From Streptomyces sp. MA5143a (GTDB taxonomy: Bacteria; Actinomycetota; Actinomycetes; Streptomycetales; Streptomycetaceae): a DNA stretch of 64,000 bases. A program made the position numbers and the translations under genes. The DNA is taken from assembly GCF_900290235.1 (NCBI RefSeq), contig NZ_OLMK01000009.1:186001-250000 (forward strand). The letters run 5' to 3'. Below are positions 7,871 to 15,697 of this stretch, piece by piece. The first letter of the stretch is position 1. Each line of letters opens with the position of its first letter. The notes under the pieces were generated by a model. That model did not search any database and was not told the origin of the DNA. It worked only from the letters and a program-made list of their open reading frames with translations.

Positions 7871-8356
7871 ATGGCAGGCTCAGACACCCCCGACTTCCCC
7901 AGGCTCCTGCCGGACGCCGTGCACCGGTCGGTGAAACCCGGAACGGCCCTGCTGCGACTGGAGACCACCCACGCACGCGAGGGAATCCTGGACGGCGCAT
8001 GGTGGCCGCGGTCCCGGGACATCGGTGCCGAGCTTCCCTCGCTGATCTCCGCGTTGACCGAGCATCTCGGGCCTGTCACCCGGGTCGGTCTGGACGGCAG
8101 CGCCTGGGACGAACTGCCGACCCGGGTGATGGTCGACGACCGGGTCGTGCACATCGACTCCTTCCCGGTCGGTGACGACACCGTCCTCATCACCCGAGGC
8201 GAAGGGGACCTTTTCTCTCTGTTGCTGGTTCCTCCGGACACGTCGCCCGACGCGGCACGCGCCGCGATGGCCAGGGCCGTACGGGCCGAAAACGTCACCG
8301 AGGCCAGGCAGATCCTCATCGAAACGGGCAGCGACACGCCACCTACGCCGGCCTGA
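7871..8356 (+). CDS. DUF5994 family protein (paralogue 2, diverged)
   Basis: This 161-aa protein of unknown function shares the DUF5994 core: LDGAWWPRSRDIGAELPSL (about 38-56), the VTRVGLD region and LLLVPPDT near 130. It is more diverged than the other three, with no LWGRI motif and a shorter C-terminus. The frame is open back to 7697. The ATG at 7871 is preferred because the protein then begins where the paralogues do and is preceded by GGGCGGACACC. A GCGGAGTACCGTG motif like that of the other DUF5994 leaders lies 79 nt upstream (the others are at 114-116), so its leader seems shortened. It is convergent with the GNAT-AAA gene. Confidence 0.7.
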   Translation: MAGSDTPDFPRLLPDAVHRSVKPGTALLRLETTHAREGILDGAWWPRSRDIGAELPSLISALTEHLGPVTRVGLDGSAWDELPTRVMVDDRVVHIDSFPVGDDTVLITRGEGDLFSLLLVPPDTSPDAARAAMARAVRAENVTEARQILIETGSDTPPTPA

Positions 8357-8395
8357 CACGTCCGTCGCAGATCGACTCCCCACCCGGCCTGGACG

Positions 8396-9664
8396 CTAGA
8401 TGCGGGCGAACTCCTCCGTCTGCTGGGCGAATTCCCGGGCCATGGCAGCGCTGACCGTGGGCTTGGTGTCGCAGATCGTGTCCAGGTAGTCGTCGGTGGT
8501 GGGGGTGGTCCGGGTTCCGGTGTCGAAGGTGCGCTCGAACTGGGCCTGGGAGACGGTACGTGCCGCGTGGGCGATGTCGGCGGGGGTGAACCCCTCACTG
8601 GCGGATGCGAGTACCGCGCTGTCGGCCCGCGCGCCCGCTCGGGCCAGGTAGCTCTCCCACAGTGCGGTCCTGGCGGTGTGGTCGGGAGGGCCGATCGGCA
8701 GCACGTAGTCGAAGCGGCCGTGCCGCAGGAACGCGGAGTCGAGCGTGGTCACGTTGTTCGTGGCGCAGACGAGCAGCCGTCCGTCCTGGCTTCGGAACCG
8801 GACGATCGCCTTGAGCAGTTCGTTGACGACGCCGACAGCGGTCGCGTCCGCGCCGCCGCGTTCGCCGGCGACCTCCTCGACCTCGTCGATGAAGACGAGG
8901 ACGTGGTCGAGCCGGGCGATCTCGTCGAAGCGCCGGTTCAGCCCGGTCGCCAGGCCGTACTCGGCGGCCAGACGGGCGGGGAACAGTTCGAGGAAGGGCC
9001 ATCCCAGGCGGCCGGCGATCGCGTGCGCGAACGTGCTCTTGCCGGTCCCGGGCGGGCCGAACAGCATCACCGCCCGTGGCAGTTCCACTCCGTGCTGGGC
9101 GGCCAGTTCGGGATGGGCCAGCGGCAGGACCAGGCGCCGCTCGATGAGCTGCTTCTCCCGTTGCATGCCCGCGACCTTCTGCCACAGCCCCCCTGGCGGC
9201 AGCTCCGCTCCGAGCGAGGACAGCGTGCCGGCCGACTGCGGGGTCACCGGTCCGCGTTTCTCGAAGAAGACCAGCCCGGGGCGGGCGCCGAAGTCGCAGT
9301 TGCGCAGGGCGGTGGCACCGGTCTCGCCCTCGGGCAGGGCGGCGTGCACCGCGCGGACGCCGGCGGCGAAGAGCCGTTGCTCAAGGGCGGTGATCAGGGC
9401 ACTCCCCAGCCCGCGCTGCCGCCAGCCGGGCGCCATGCAGATGCGCAGGATCCATGCCCGTTCGCCCTCCACCCTGCTCACCGCGGCGCCGATCAGCACG
9501 TCGTCGGCCGTGGCCACCACGGCCGGGTGGCGGGTCTGGAGGGCCGTCACGGCGTCCGAGAGCGGGAAGAGCGGCGGCTCCTCGGTCGTGCCGCTCTGCA
9601 TGTCGACACGGATCACCGCTTCGAGATCGTCCTGGGTGTAGTCCCTGACCCGCCAACCCGTCAT
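8396..9664 (-). CDS. GNAT acetyltransferase fused to AAA+ ATPase
   Basis: This 422-aa fusion has two domains. Residues 1-140 are a GNAT fold, with the acetyl-CoA loop visible as MAPGWRQRGLGSAL and the strand-helix VRAVHAALPEGETGATALRNC. Residues 160-400 are a AAA+ ATPase of the Cdc48/FtsH type: Walker A GPPGTGKST (203-211), Walker B HVLVFIDEVEE (254-264), sensor-1 CATNN, and a downstream HGRFDYVLPIGPP carrying the arginine finger. One reading is a protein acetyltransferase that needs ATP-driven remodelling of its substrate, or an AAA machine gated by acylation. The target is unknown. It lies in the stress block between DUF5994 paralogues and a slipin, separately transcribed from the slipin by about 120 bp. 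Confidence 0.85.
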   Translation of the reverse strand: MTGWRVRDYTQDDLEAVIRVDMQSGTTEEPPLFPLSDAVTALQTRHPAVVATADDVLIGAAVSRVEGERAWILRICMAPGWRQRGLGSALITALEQRLFAAGVRAVHAALPEGETGATALRNCDFGARPGLVFFEKRGPVTPQSAGTLSSLGAELPPGGLWQKVAGMQREKQLIERRLVLPLAHPELAAQHGVELPRAVMLFGPPGTGKSTFAHAIAGRLGWPFLELFPARLAAEYGLATGLNRRFDEIARLDHVLVFIDEVEEVAGERGGADATAVGVVNELLKAIVRFRSQDGRLLVCATNNVTTLDSAFLRHGRFDYVLPIGPPDHTARTALWESYLARAGARADSAVLASASEGFTPADIAHAARTVSQAQFERTFDTGTRTTPTTDDYLDTICDTKPTVSAAMAREFAQQTEEFARI

Positions 9665-9783
9665 GATCAGCTCCGCGTGTTCGGCCGTACCCCCATCATC
9701 AGCCGGTGCCCGGAGGATGCGCGCGACAGGCGACGGTCACGAATCCTCCCTGGCGCCACGGATCGCTCGGGCCGTAGTCGGCT

Positions 9784-10647
9784 TCACGCCGCGGTGCCGG
9801 GCGCGCTGCCTGCCGGGCTGAGGGACGTGTGGGTGCGGCCGGTGCCGGCCGGTGGCGCTGCCGCGGCGGGTGCGGCGGCAGCGGTTTCCCGGGCGAGGAA
9901 GGAGCCGAGCTCGCCGATCGTGCTCATGAGGGGGGCCGGGAAGACGACGGTGGTGTTCTGGTCGACACCGATCTCCACCAGGCTCTGGAGATTGCGCAGT
10001 TGAAGCGCCAGGGGGTGGGCCATCATGGTGTCCGAGGCGTCGCCGAGCGCGGCTGCGGCCAGGGACTCGCCCTCCGCGTTGATGATCTTCGCTCGCTTCT
10101 CCCGCTCGGCCTCGGCCTGGCGGGCCATGGCGCGCTTCATGGTGTCGGGCAGCTGGATGTCCTTGAGCTCGACCAGGGTGACCTGCACACCCCAGTCGAC
10201 GGTGGTGACGTCCAGGATCTGGCGGATGTCCAGGTTGATACGGTCCGTCTCCGACAGCGTCTCGTCGAGCGTGTGCCGGCCGACGACCTTCCGCAGGGTG
10301 GTCTGGGCGATCTGGTTGATCGCCGCGTTGACGTTCTCCACGGCGACGACCGACTTCACGGCGTCGACGACCCGGAAGTAGGCGACCGCCGACACGTCCA
10401 CGCTTACGTTGTCCCGGGTGATGATGCCCTGGGACTGGATCGGCATGGTGACGACCCGCAGCGACACCCGGTGCAGGGCGTCGACGAACGGGATGATGAA
10501 CCGCAGTCCCGGGGAGCGTGTTCCGACGAGTCGGCCGAAGCGGAACAGCACTCCCTTCTCGTACTGCTTGACGACCTTCACGGACAGGGCGAGGGCCAGG
10601 ACGGCCAGAAGACCGATCACGACGATGAGAACGATCAGGGCTTGCAT
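9784..10647 (-). CDS. SPFH/band-7 membrane scaffold protein (slipin)
   Basis: This 287-aa protein is a bacterial stomatin-like (slipin) scaffold that should oligomerise on the inner leaflet. It has one N-terminal membrane helix (2-22), then the band-7 domain (about 27-190: YEKGVLFRFGRL, GLRFIIPFVD, DNVSVDVSAVAYFRV, DIQLPDTMKRAMARQAEAEREKRAKII). A coiled-coil/oligomerisation region follows (about 185-235), and the tail is Ala/Pro-rich and disordered. The start follows GAGGAGCAGTAC. There is no NfeD partner next to it. Its place beside an Asp23/AmaP operon fits a role in membrane microdomain or envelope stress, which is inference. Confidence 0.88.
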   Translation of the reverse strand: MQALIVLIVVIGLLAVLALALSVKVVKQYEKGVLFRFGRLVGTRSPGLRFIIPFVDALHRVSLRVVTMPIQSQGIITRDNVSVDVSAVAYFRVVDAVKSVVAVENVNAAINQIAQTTLRKVVGRHTLDETLSETDRINLDIRQILDVTTVDWGVQVTLVELKDIQLPDTMKRAMARQAEAEREKRAKIINAEGESLAAAALGDASDTMMAHPLALQLRNLQSLVEIGVDQNTTVVFPAPLMSTIGELGSFLARETAAAAPAAAAPPAGTGRTHTSLSPAGSAPGTAA

Positions 10648-10771
10648 GTACTGCTCCTCGGGACGAGGACCACGTGGGGCGGAGACTCGCCGGTCGAGAC
10701 CCCTGCATGTGCCTGCGCCGGCTCGTGAGGCAGGTCCGAAACCCGTGAAGGCACCGGTCGTGGCGGCCGTC

Positions 10772-11356
10772 TCACATGCCGATGACCAGGCGACTGGCGC
10801 GATCCGTCCGTGCCGGAACGGCCGCTGAGGCGGGGCCGTCCTCCTCGTGCTTCCCTGCCTCGTCCGGTTCGAGTGGCCGGTCGGCGGCGGAGACGGCGTG
10901 CCGGGTCTCGTCCGCGGCGATGAGAGCGCTTGCGGTCAGCGGTGGGCCGTCGTAGTCGGACGCGGCCGCCATCAGGCGGGCCGCCGACTCCGTCTCGGTC
11001 TCGGGCGGGATGACCAGCAGGTCCCAGCGGCCGGTGCCGTAGGAGAGCAGCAGCAGCTTGTGCGGGTCGATCTCCGGGGTGAACCATCCGACCTTGACGA
11101 CATGACCGCCCACGGGGATCTCGTGCGGGATGACCGGCCAGTACTTCGGGTTGACGGCGATGCGGGTGATGCGGCCCCACAGAGGGTCCAGCACATCGGT
11201 CAGTGCGGGCAGCTCGCTCAGCAGGTCTCGGGAGCGGGGCCACCAGGCACCGTCCAGGAGGCCGCGCGACGGGCCGTCGGTCTTCAGCGCGAGACGCACG
11301 GCCGGGGCTGCGACGGGCTCGTGGTGTGGCAGGAGTTGGTGCAAGGTCGCCGACAT
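10772..11356 (-). CDS. DUF5994 family protein (paralogue 3)
   Basis: This 194-aa protein is very similar to the gene at 11809: LLDGAWWPRSRDLLSELPAL, LDPLWGRITRIAVNPKYWPVIPHEIPV, VVKVGWFTPEIDPHKLLLLSYG, WDLLVIPPETE, RLMAAASD. The function is unknown. The frame is open back to 11476, but the extra 40 residues (SHTGFHAGSFSA...) are the translated conserved leader. The ATG at 11356 in GGTCCGCATCATG is therefore the start, as in the paralogues. The tail is acidic and low-complexity. It is divergent from paralogue 4, with 452 bp between them that hold both leaders. Confidence 0.78.
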   Translation of the reverse strand: MSATLHQLLPHHEPVAAPAVRLALKTDGPSRGLLDGAWWPRSRDLLSELPALTDVLDPLWGRITRIAVNPKYWPVIPHEIPVGGHVVKVGWFTPEIDPHKLLLLSYGTGRWDLLVIPPETETESAARLMAAASDYDGPPLTASALIAADETRHAVSAADRPLEPDEAGKHEEDGPASAAVPARTDRASRLVIGM

Positions 11357-11472
11357 GATGCGGACCCGTCTCCGGGCCGCCTTGGCGGCGCCCCGGGTTT
11401 CGTCTCTCGCCGAGAACGACCCGGCGTGGAAGCCGGTGTGCGAAATGCCCTCGGTGCTGTCCACGGTACTCC
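11357..11472 (-). promoter_or_regulatory. DUF5994-family conserved leader, copy 2
   Basis: On the minus strand: GGAGTACC starting 116 nt before the ATG, ACCGAGGGCATTTCGCACA, then CCGGCTTCCACGCCGG (5-bp stem, 6-nt loop) and GTCGTTCTCGGCGA. A hairpin around GCCGCCAAGGCGGC follows, and last GGGTCCGCATCATG. It is almost identical to the leader at 11694 over the CACCGGCTTCC...CTCGGCGA core, although the two genes are divergent. Confidence 0.7.
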
Positions 11473-11693
11473 GCACACGCCGGGGCGGTTGTGGAGACGC
11501 CGCCGCATTCGGTGAAGCGGCTGTCGATACCGGCGGCAGTGGGCCGAGGGCGCCGGGGCCCTTCGTATGCCGGCTCCCGGACCGGTCTCACGCCCGACGG
11601 CCCGCATGCCCCGGCCCAGCACTCCCCTGGCTCTGTGACGTGTGTTGTTCCGTTCAGCCCGTCACTCCCCGCCAGTCCGCCGGGCCTCGGCGA

Positions 11694-11808
11694 GGAGTAT
11701 CCTGGTGATTACCGAGAGCATCTCGTACACCGGCTTCCACGCCGGGTCGTTCTCGGCGATTCATGGCAACCGGGCCGGCCGTGACCGGCCCGGGGTTGGG
11801 TCCGCGTC
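11694..11808 (+). promoter_or_regulatory. DUF5994-family conserved leader, copy 3
   Basis: GGAGTAT starts 115 nt before the ATG. ACCGAGAGCATCTCGTACA follows, then CCGGCTTCCACGCCGG, GTCGTTCTCGGCGAT and a strong hairpin CCGGGCCGG/CCGGCCCGG (11770-11793, 6-nt loop). GGTTGGGTCCGCGTCATG comes last. The hairpin ends 15 nt before the start codon, so folding could control ribosome access. Confidence 0.7.
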
Positions 11809-12369
11809 ATGACCGCGACCATTCCGTTCACACCCGCAGTCGGAGACCGGGCCCCTTCTTCGTCACCGCTCCGACTCACGCTGGCGCGGGCCGGCGCCCC
11901 TCCGGCCCTGATCGACGGTGCCTGGTGGCCCCGTTCGCGCAACCTGACGGAGGAGCTCCCGGCGCTCGTCGAATGTCTCGACCCGCTGTGGGGGCGGATC
12001 ACCCGGATAGCGGTGAGCCGCACGTTGTGGCCGGTCATCCCGGGTGAAGTGCCCGCGCACGGCCACATGGTGCGCGTCGGCTGGTCCAACGCCGGGCAGG
12101 ACCCGCACAAGCTGTTGCTGCTGTCCCACACCTTCGGCCGCTGGGACCTGCTGGTGATCCCACCGGAGACAGCCCCGGCCACCGCAGCCCGGCTCATGGC
12201 CACGGCCACCGACCCGTCGCGGAGCCTCACGGCGAGCGGCCTGATCCATGAGGCCGAACGTTTCCGGGCCGCGGCAGAGGCAGCGGCCTACTCGGACTCG
12301 CTCCGGGAGGCGGTCTGGGACTCCGAAGGCGGACACGACGCCCCCCACCCCCGCCTCACGCACTCCTGA
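11809..12369 (+). CDS. DUF5994 family protein (paralogue 4)
   Basis: This 186-aa soluble protein of unknown function has the full DUF5994 core: LIDGAWWPRSRNLTEELPAL (about 34-53), LDPLWGRITRIAVSRTLWPVIPGEVP, MVRVGWSNAGQDPHKLLLLS, WDLLVIPPETAP and RLMATATDPS. A helical tail (EAERFRAAAEAAAY) and a charged end follow. The ATG at 11809 lies 15 nt after a strong hairpin in the conserved leader. It is closest to paralogue 3. It is convergent with the SpoIIE-type phosphatase at 12478. Confidence 0.8.
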   Translation: MTATIPFTPAVGDRAPSSSPLRLTLARAGAPPALIDGAWWPRSRNLTEELPALVECLDPLWGRITRIAVSRTLWPVIPGEVPAHGHMVRVGWSNAGQDPHKLLLLSHTFGRWDLLVIPPETAPATAARLMATATDPSRSLTASGLIHEAERFRAAAEAAAYSDSLREAVWDSEGGHDAPHPRLTHS

Positions 12370-12477
12370 CGGACCGGTCACCCGTCACGTGCCCACCGCG
12401 GCAGCAGGAGTGTGAGAGATCGGCGGTGGGGGAAAGGCTGCGTGCCGTCGGCCTTTCCCTGGGGGCGGGAGGCCGGC

Positions 12478-13719
12478 TCACTCCGGGAGGGCGAGGTCGT
12501 CGGTGGCGCTCCCGCGCCATTCGATCAGCAGGAGCGTCGCATCGTCCGTCGTGATCCCGCCCCGCGCCCGTTGCAGCGTGTGGGAGAGGGAGCGCGCCAC
12601 CGTCCGGATCTGCTGCGCCGTGGGCTCAAGGCGGTTCACCCACCCGATGAGCTGCTCCTCACTGAATTCCTCACCGCCGACATCGCGCTCCTCTATCAGT
12701 CCGTCGGTGAAGCACAGGATCCGGTCGCCGGGGATGAGAGCCACTTCACTGATCCGGGGCTCGTGACCGCCGAAGCCGACGGGCAGCGTCGTCGGGCCCT
12801 GCAGCCGTCGTACGACACGGTGTCCACGGATCAACAGAGGAGCGGGATGTCCGGCGTTGACCCACTGAAGCCTGCCCGTTGCCGTGTTGAGCCGCATCAT
12901 CTGAGCGGTCACGAAGTGGTCGGGGCCGAACTGATCGGCGACGGCCCGGTCCATGAACGTATAGATCTCCGACAGGCCGACGCTGATGCGCCGGGCATGC
13001 CGGTAGGCTCCGATGACCACCGTGGCCATCGTGGCGGCGTCCAGTCCGTGGCCCATCGCGTCGACCATGGCCACATGCAGGACATCGCCGTTGAGGGCGT
13101 AGTCGAAGCTGTCGCCGGCCACGTCGTAGGCGGGTTCCAGCATCCCGGCCAGCTCGACCCGGGGCGTGGACATCGCCAGCGGTGGCAGCAGCGACCACTG
13201 GATCTCCGCCGCCACACTCATCGGTTCTCTGCGCCGCAGCCGGAAGAACAGATCGGTGTAACCGTGCTTGGTCACCAGCATGTCGGCCACGAGTGAGGCG
13301 AGCCTGCGCAGCAGCCGTCGCTCGTCGTCCTGGAGGTGGTCCAGGGTGACGGCCATCACTCCCACCTGGTCTCCACCGTCCAGCAGGGGAAGGTAGACCC
13401 GCACACCGTCGGCCTGCGAAACCTCGACGGGACGCGCTTCCCGGAAGGCGCGTCCGGCGTCGGAGCCGTCGATCGGCTGCGGTTCCCCGGCCGCCAGCCC
13501 GTCGCCCGGCAGGGGGACGAGCCACACCTGGCCGTAGTCCTGCAGGAAGATAGAGGTCTCGCGGCCGTCGAGCCTGCCGATCTGCCGTGCGACGAGCGGA
13601 CCGAGCTGGTGCGGCGGCAACTCGTGCCCCTGGTCCAGCAGGACTCCCAGAAACTCCTCCCCGAAGTGCTCCGACCGGGTGGAGCCTTCCGCGGGTCCTT
13701 GCCGCTCACCGCCCGTCAT
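12478..13719 (-). CDS. GAF-like/SpoIIE-type PP2C Ser/Thr phosphatase (1)
   Basis: This 413-aa cytoplasmic protein resembles RsbU-type phosphatases, which dephosphorylate anti-anti-sigma factors in partner-switching cascades. Residues about 20-160 are a GAF-like sensor (VRVYLPLLDGGDQVGVMAVTLDHLQDDERRLLRRLA). Residues about 175-400 are the SpoIIE/PP2C domain. The metal-binding motifs are intact: AGDSFDYAL, MVDAMGHGLDA, FTDGLIEERD and TTDDATLLLIEW. The start is placed at 13719, and the first 20 residues are poorly supported. A second family member lies at 18960. No STAS or RsbW partner is adjacent, so the target may lie elsewhere. Confidence 0.85.
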   Translation of the reverse strand: MTGGERQGPAEGSTRSEHFGEEFLGVLLDQGHELPPHQLGPLVARQIGRLDGRETSIFLQDYGQVWLVPLPGDGLAAGEPQPIDGSDAGRAFREARPVEVSQADGVRVYLPLLDGGDQVGVMAVTLDHLQDDERRLLRRLASLVADMLVTKHGYTDLFFRLRRREPMSVAAEIQWSLLPPLAMSTPRVELAGMLEPAYDVAGDSFDYALNGDVLHVAMVDAMGHGLDAATMATVVIGAYRHARRISVGLSEIYTFMDRAVADQFGPDHFVTAQMMRLNTATGRLQWVNAGHPAPLLIRGHRVVRRLQGPTTLPVGFGGHEPRISEVALIPGDRILCFTDGLIEERDVGGEEFSEEQLIGWVNRLEPTAQQIRTVARSLSHTLQRARGGITTDDATLLLIEWRGSATDDLALPE

Positions 13720-14038
13720 CGCCGTGGCCCCGGGGGACGTTCGGGCGGATCCTCACGAAGGTGCTGTGCATACGAACTCCCGACGGAGACTCACCGGCCG
13801 ACGCGGTGGGGAACTTCCGCCCGGACCGTGGGGGCCGATCCACCGACTCCCCAACGAGTCGGCCGTGCGCTCGTGCGGCGAGGACCGGCACAACGGCCAC
13901 CGGGCGCCCCGCGTCCGAGCCGCGGCGGCTGGCCGGCACCGGCGGCGGCCTCAGGCGGATCGACCTCTTCGCCGTCGTCGTCCGCCGCCGCGAACATCTT
14001 GGTGGGGTCCGCGCCGTCTGCCGGCCTGCCCGCAGCAT
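13720..14038. other. About 320-bp gap between phosphatase and small membrane gene
   Basis: No frame here shows domain features. Those present are Arg/Pro-rich shadows. It should hold the promoter of the minus-strand phosphatase, but I could not point to -35/-10 boxes. Confidence 0.4.
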
Positions 14039-14066
14039 GGATCACTGCCCTGCAGGGCAATGATCC
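14039..14066 (-). terminator. Inverted repeat after the Asp23/AmaP operon
   Basis: GGATCA-C-TGCCCTGCAGGGCA-A-TGATCC is a nearly perfect 28-nt inverted repeat with one mismatched pair. It begins 3 nt after the last stop codon of the minus-strand operon. Confidence 0.65.
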
Positions 14067-14069
14067 CGC

Positions 14070-14225
14070 CTACCAGTAGTGGCGTCGACCGGCGACGGCG
14101 TGTCCCATCGCGCCGAGGATCCACAGGATGGCTCCGACGACCAGCAGGATGATCCCGATGGTCCACAGGATGGACAGGCCGGTGAGGAAGCCGACGACGA
14201 GCAGAATGACGCCCAGGATGATCAT
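14070..14225 (-). CDS. 51-aa double-helix membrane protein (DUF6131-like)
   Basis: This short gene encodes MIILGVILLVVGF...RRHYW, 51 aa. Two hydrophobic helices (about 2-17 and 20-39) are joined by a tight turn (LTGLSILWTIG), and the tail is short and basic. The composition and the RRHYW end match what I know of the actinomycete DUF6131 family of tiny membrane proteins, whose function is unknown. An AAGGAGACATC site sits right before the ATG at 14225. It is the last gene of the minus-strand Asp23/AmaP operon, 85 nt after amaP, and is followed at once by a terminator-like repeat. An accessory role in the envelope complex is inferred from position only. Confidence 0.8.
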   Translation of the reverse strand: MIILGVILLVVGFLTGLSILWTIGIILLVVGAILWILGAMGHAVAGRRHYW

Positions 14226-14310
14226 GATGTCTCCTTCGGGGGGTGGTGCCGGCGCGCCCGCGAACTGCTATGGGCCGCAAGGGCGTCGGCGGGAACGGCC
14301 GATCTCCTCC

Positions 14311-14931
14311 TTACTCCACACGGTGTGGTCCGTGGCGGCTGACCTGTAGGCGGACCTCGGCGGGCATGTCGATGAGGCCGGTGGACCGACGCGCGGTGCC
14401 GATCGGGCCTTCGCACAGGGCACCGAGAGTGGCGCCGGGCGTGCCCTCGGGGGTGAGGGTGAGGTCGATGCGGGTGCGGGTGCGGGTGCGGTGGCGGGCC
14501 GGTCGGCCGGTGATGACTACGGCCGCATGGCCTACCCCTGGCAGGGCACCGGCTTCGTTCGCGATCGCTTCGCTGAGTGCGCGGTCGCGCAGTTCGACGC
14601 CTTCCTGCGGGGGTGTGCCGCCGACGGGCAGTGAGCCGGGGCGGTGTCGGCTCAGCTGGGCGAGCAGCCACCACAGGGCGAGCAGGGCGGTGAGGACGAG
14701 GGCGGCGATGACCGCGGGCCACCACCACCAGCCCTGGCTGCTCCAGCGTGCCCGGTCGGCGGAGCCGAGCAGGACGTCGGCCGGGGTGGTCAGGGGCCAG
14801 CCGGCGGGTGGGGCCAGATCGTGCCGCCGGTAGAGGTCGAGCCCGGCGAAGAGGATGAGCAGTCCGCCGCCGAGGAAAACCAGTCCGGCGAGGGCCAGCA
14901 GGGTGCGGTTGAGGGCGGATCGCGGCGTCAT
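14311..14931 (-). CDS. amaP: Alkaline-shock response membrane anchor AmaP
   Basis: This 206-aa membrane protein resembles AmaP, the anchor that holds Asp23 at the membrane in Firmicutes. It has two membrane helices (about 9-31 and 68-92) with an extracytoplasmic loop between them. The C-terminal half is cytoplasmic and Asp23-like (ALSEAIANEAGALPGVGHAAVVITGRP..., RIDLTLTPEGTPGATL), the part that would bind Asp23-type partners. It is the fifth gene of the operon, 27 nt after the DUF6286-like gene. The arrangement Asp23 - small TM - Asp23 - DUF6286 - AmaP supports a membrane-tethered assembly. Confidence 0.82.
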   Translation of the reverse strand: MTPRSALNRTLLALAGLVFLGGGLLILFAGLDLYRRHDLAPPAGWPLTTPADVLLGSADRARWSSQGWWWWPAVIAALVLTALLALWWLLAQLSRHRPGSLPVGGTPPQEGVELRDRALSEAIANEAGALPGVGHAAVVITGRPARHRTRTRTRIDLTLTPEGTPGATLGALCEGPIGTARRSTGLIDMPAEVRLQVSRHGPHRVE

Positions 14932-14958
14932 GGCGGGCTCCGGTGCTCCGGGTTTGGG

Positions 14959-15645
14959 TCAACGGGTGCGTCGCCGCGTCCGTACGGCGATGCGGGGAGG
15001 ACGGGCGAGGGCGAGCCGGTCGCGCTCCTCGTCGAGGACGGCGGTGAGGTCGTCCTTCACCTGTCGGGGCTCGCGGAAGCGGACCTCCGCGCGGGCTTTG
15101 ATGCGGTGGCGGCCCACCCGGACGTGCGCCGCGCCGACTCCGGGGACCCGCATGGCGGCGTCGCGCAGCAGGACGGCGGCTCCGTCGCGGTCCACAAAGG
15201 CCCGCAAGCGCGGGCAGCCGGCGGGTGAGCGCAGGGGCAGCCAACGGCGCTGACCGGGGGTGAGGGCCAGGACGATCAGCCAGACGCCGACGGCGGCGGC
15301 CACGGCGGCTCCCGTCAGCATCCACACGTCGTCCACCGGGCGGGTTGCCAGTTCGTCGGCCAGATGCCGTCGCCAGGCCGCCGCCGGACGTCCCGCCCGT
15401 ACGGCGACGACGTCGACGAGCGCCGCGACCGCGGCCACGAGGATCACCGCGGCGACCAGCGTCGCCGTGATGCGGCGCGCGGACCACTTGCGACGGGTTC
15501 GGTGCCCTCCTTCGCGCTCACCGGCTGTGAGGTCCGAGGTGGACACGTCGCGTTCGGGAGGGTCGGGCTCCTTCGCCAGGGGCACCGCGGCAGGGTGCGT
15601 GGTCGACTCGGAGCCGCGGCCCGGGGGACGTGGACCGGATGTCAT
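14959..15645 (-). CDS. DUF6286-like two-helix membrane protein
   Basis: This 228-aa protein has a disordered, acidic/Pro-rich N-terminus (1-50) and two membrane helices (about 58-81 and 108-129). The cytoplasmic C-terminal domain has the Asp23/AmaP-like pattern (DGAAVLLRDAAMRVPGVGAAHVRVGRHRIKARAEVRF), followed by a basic tail. The layout is close to that of AmaP beside it, so the two may be paralogous anchors. I place it in DUF6286 from recognition of the C-terminal region. It is 52 nt downstream of the second Asp23 gene and in the same operon. Confidence 0.7.
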   Translation of the reverse strand: MTSGPRPPGRGSESTTHPAAVPLAKEPDPPERDVSTSDLTAGEREGGHRTRRKWSARRITATLVAAVILVAAVAALVDVVAVRAGRPAAAWRRHLADELATRPVDDVWMLTGAAVAAAVGVWLIVLALTPGQRRWLPLRSPAGCPRLRAFVDRDGAAVLLRDAAMRVPGVGAAHVRVGRHRIKARAEVRFREPRQVKDDLTAVLDEERDRLALARPPRIAVRTRRRTR

Positions 15646-15697
15646 CGCGATCGCCCTTCCTGCACGGCGTGCCCGGTGACCCGGGCCGCCCGGCCGC

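Noticed and set aside
11356..11476. N-terminal extension SHTGFHAGSFSA of DUF5994 paralogue 3
   Set aside because: The same DNA lies outside any continuous frame with the coding region of paralogue 4, so it is leader sequence, not protein.
13791..14060. 89-aa minus-strand frame (GADPTKMFAAADDDGEEVDPPE...)
   Set aside because: It has no ribosome site or family, overlaps the terminator of the operon, and has low complexity. It is not supported enough.
14222..15487. 421-aa Arg/Pro-rich minus-strand frame
   Set aside because: It overlaps amaP and DUF6286 on the same strand in another frame and has the low-complexity composition of an out-of-frame GC-rich reading.
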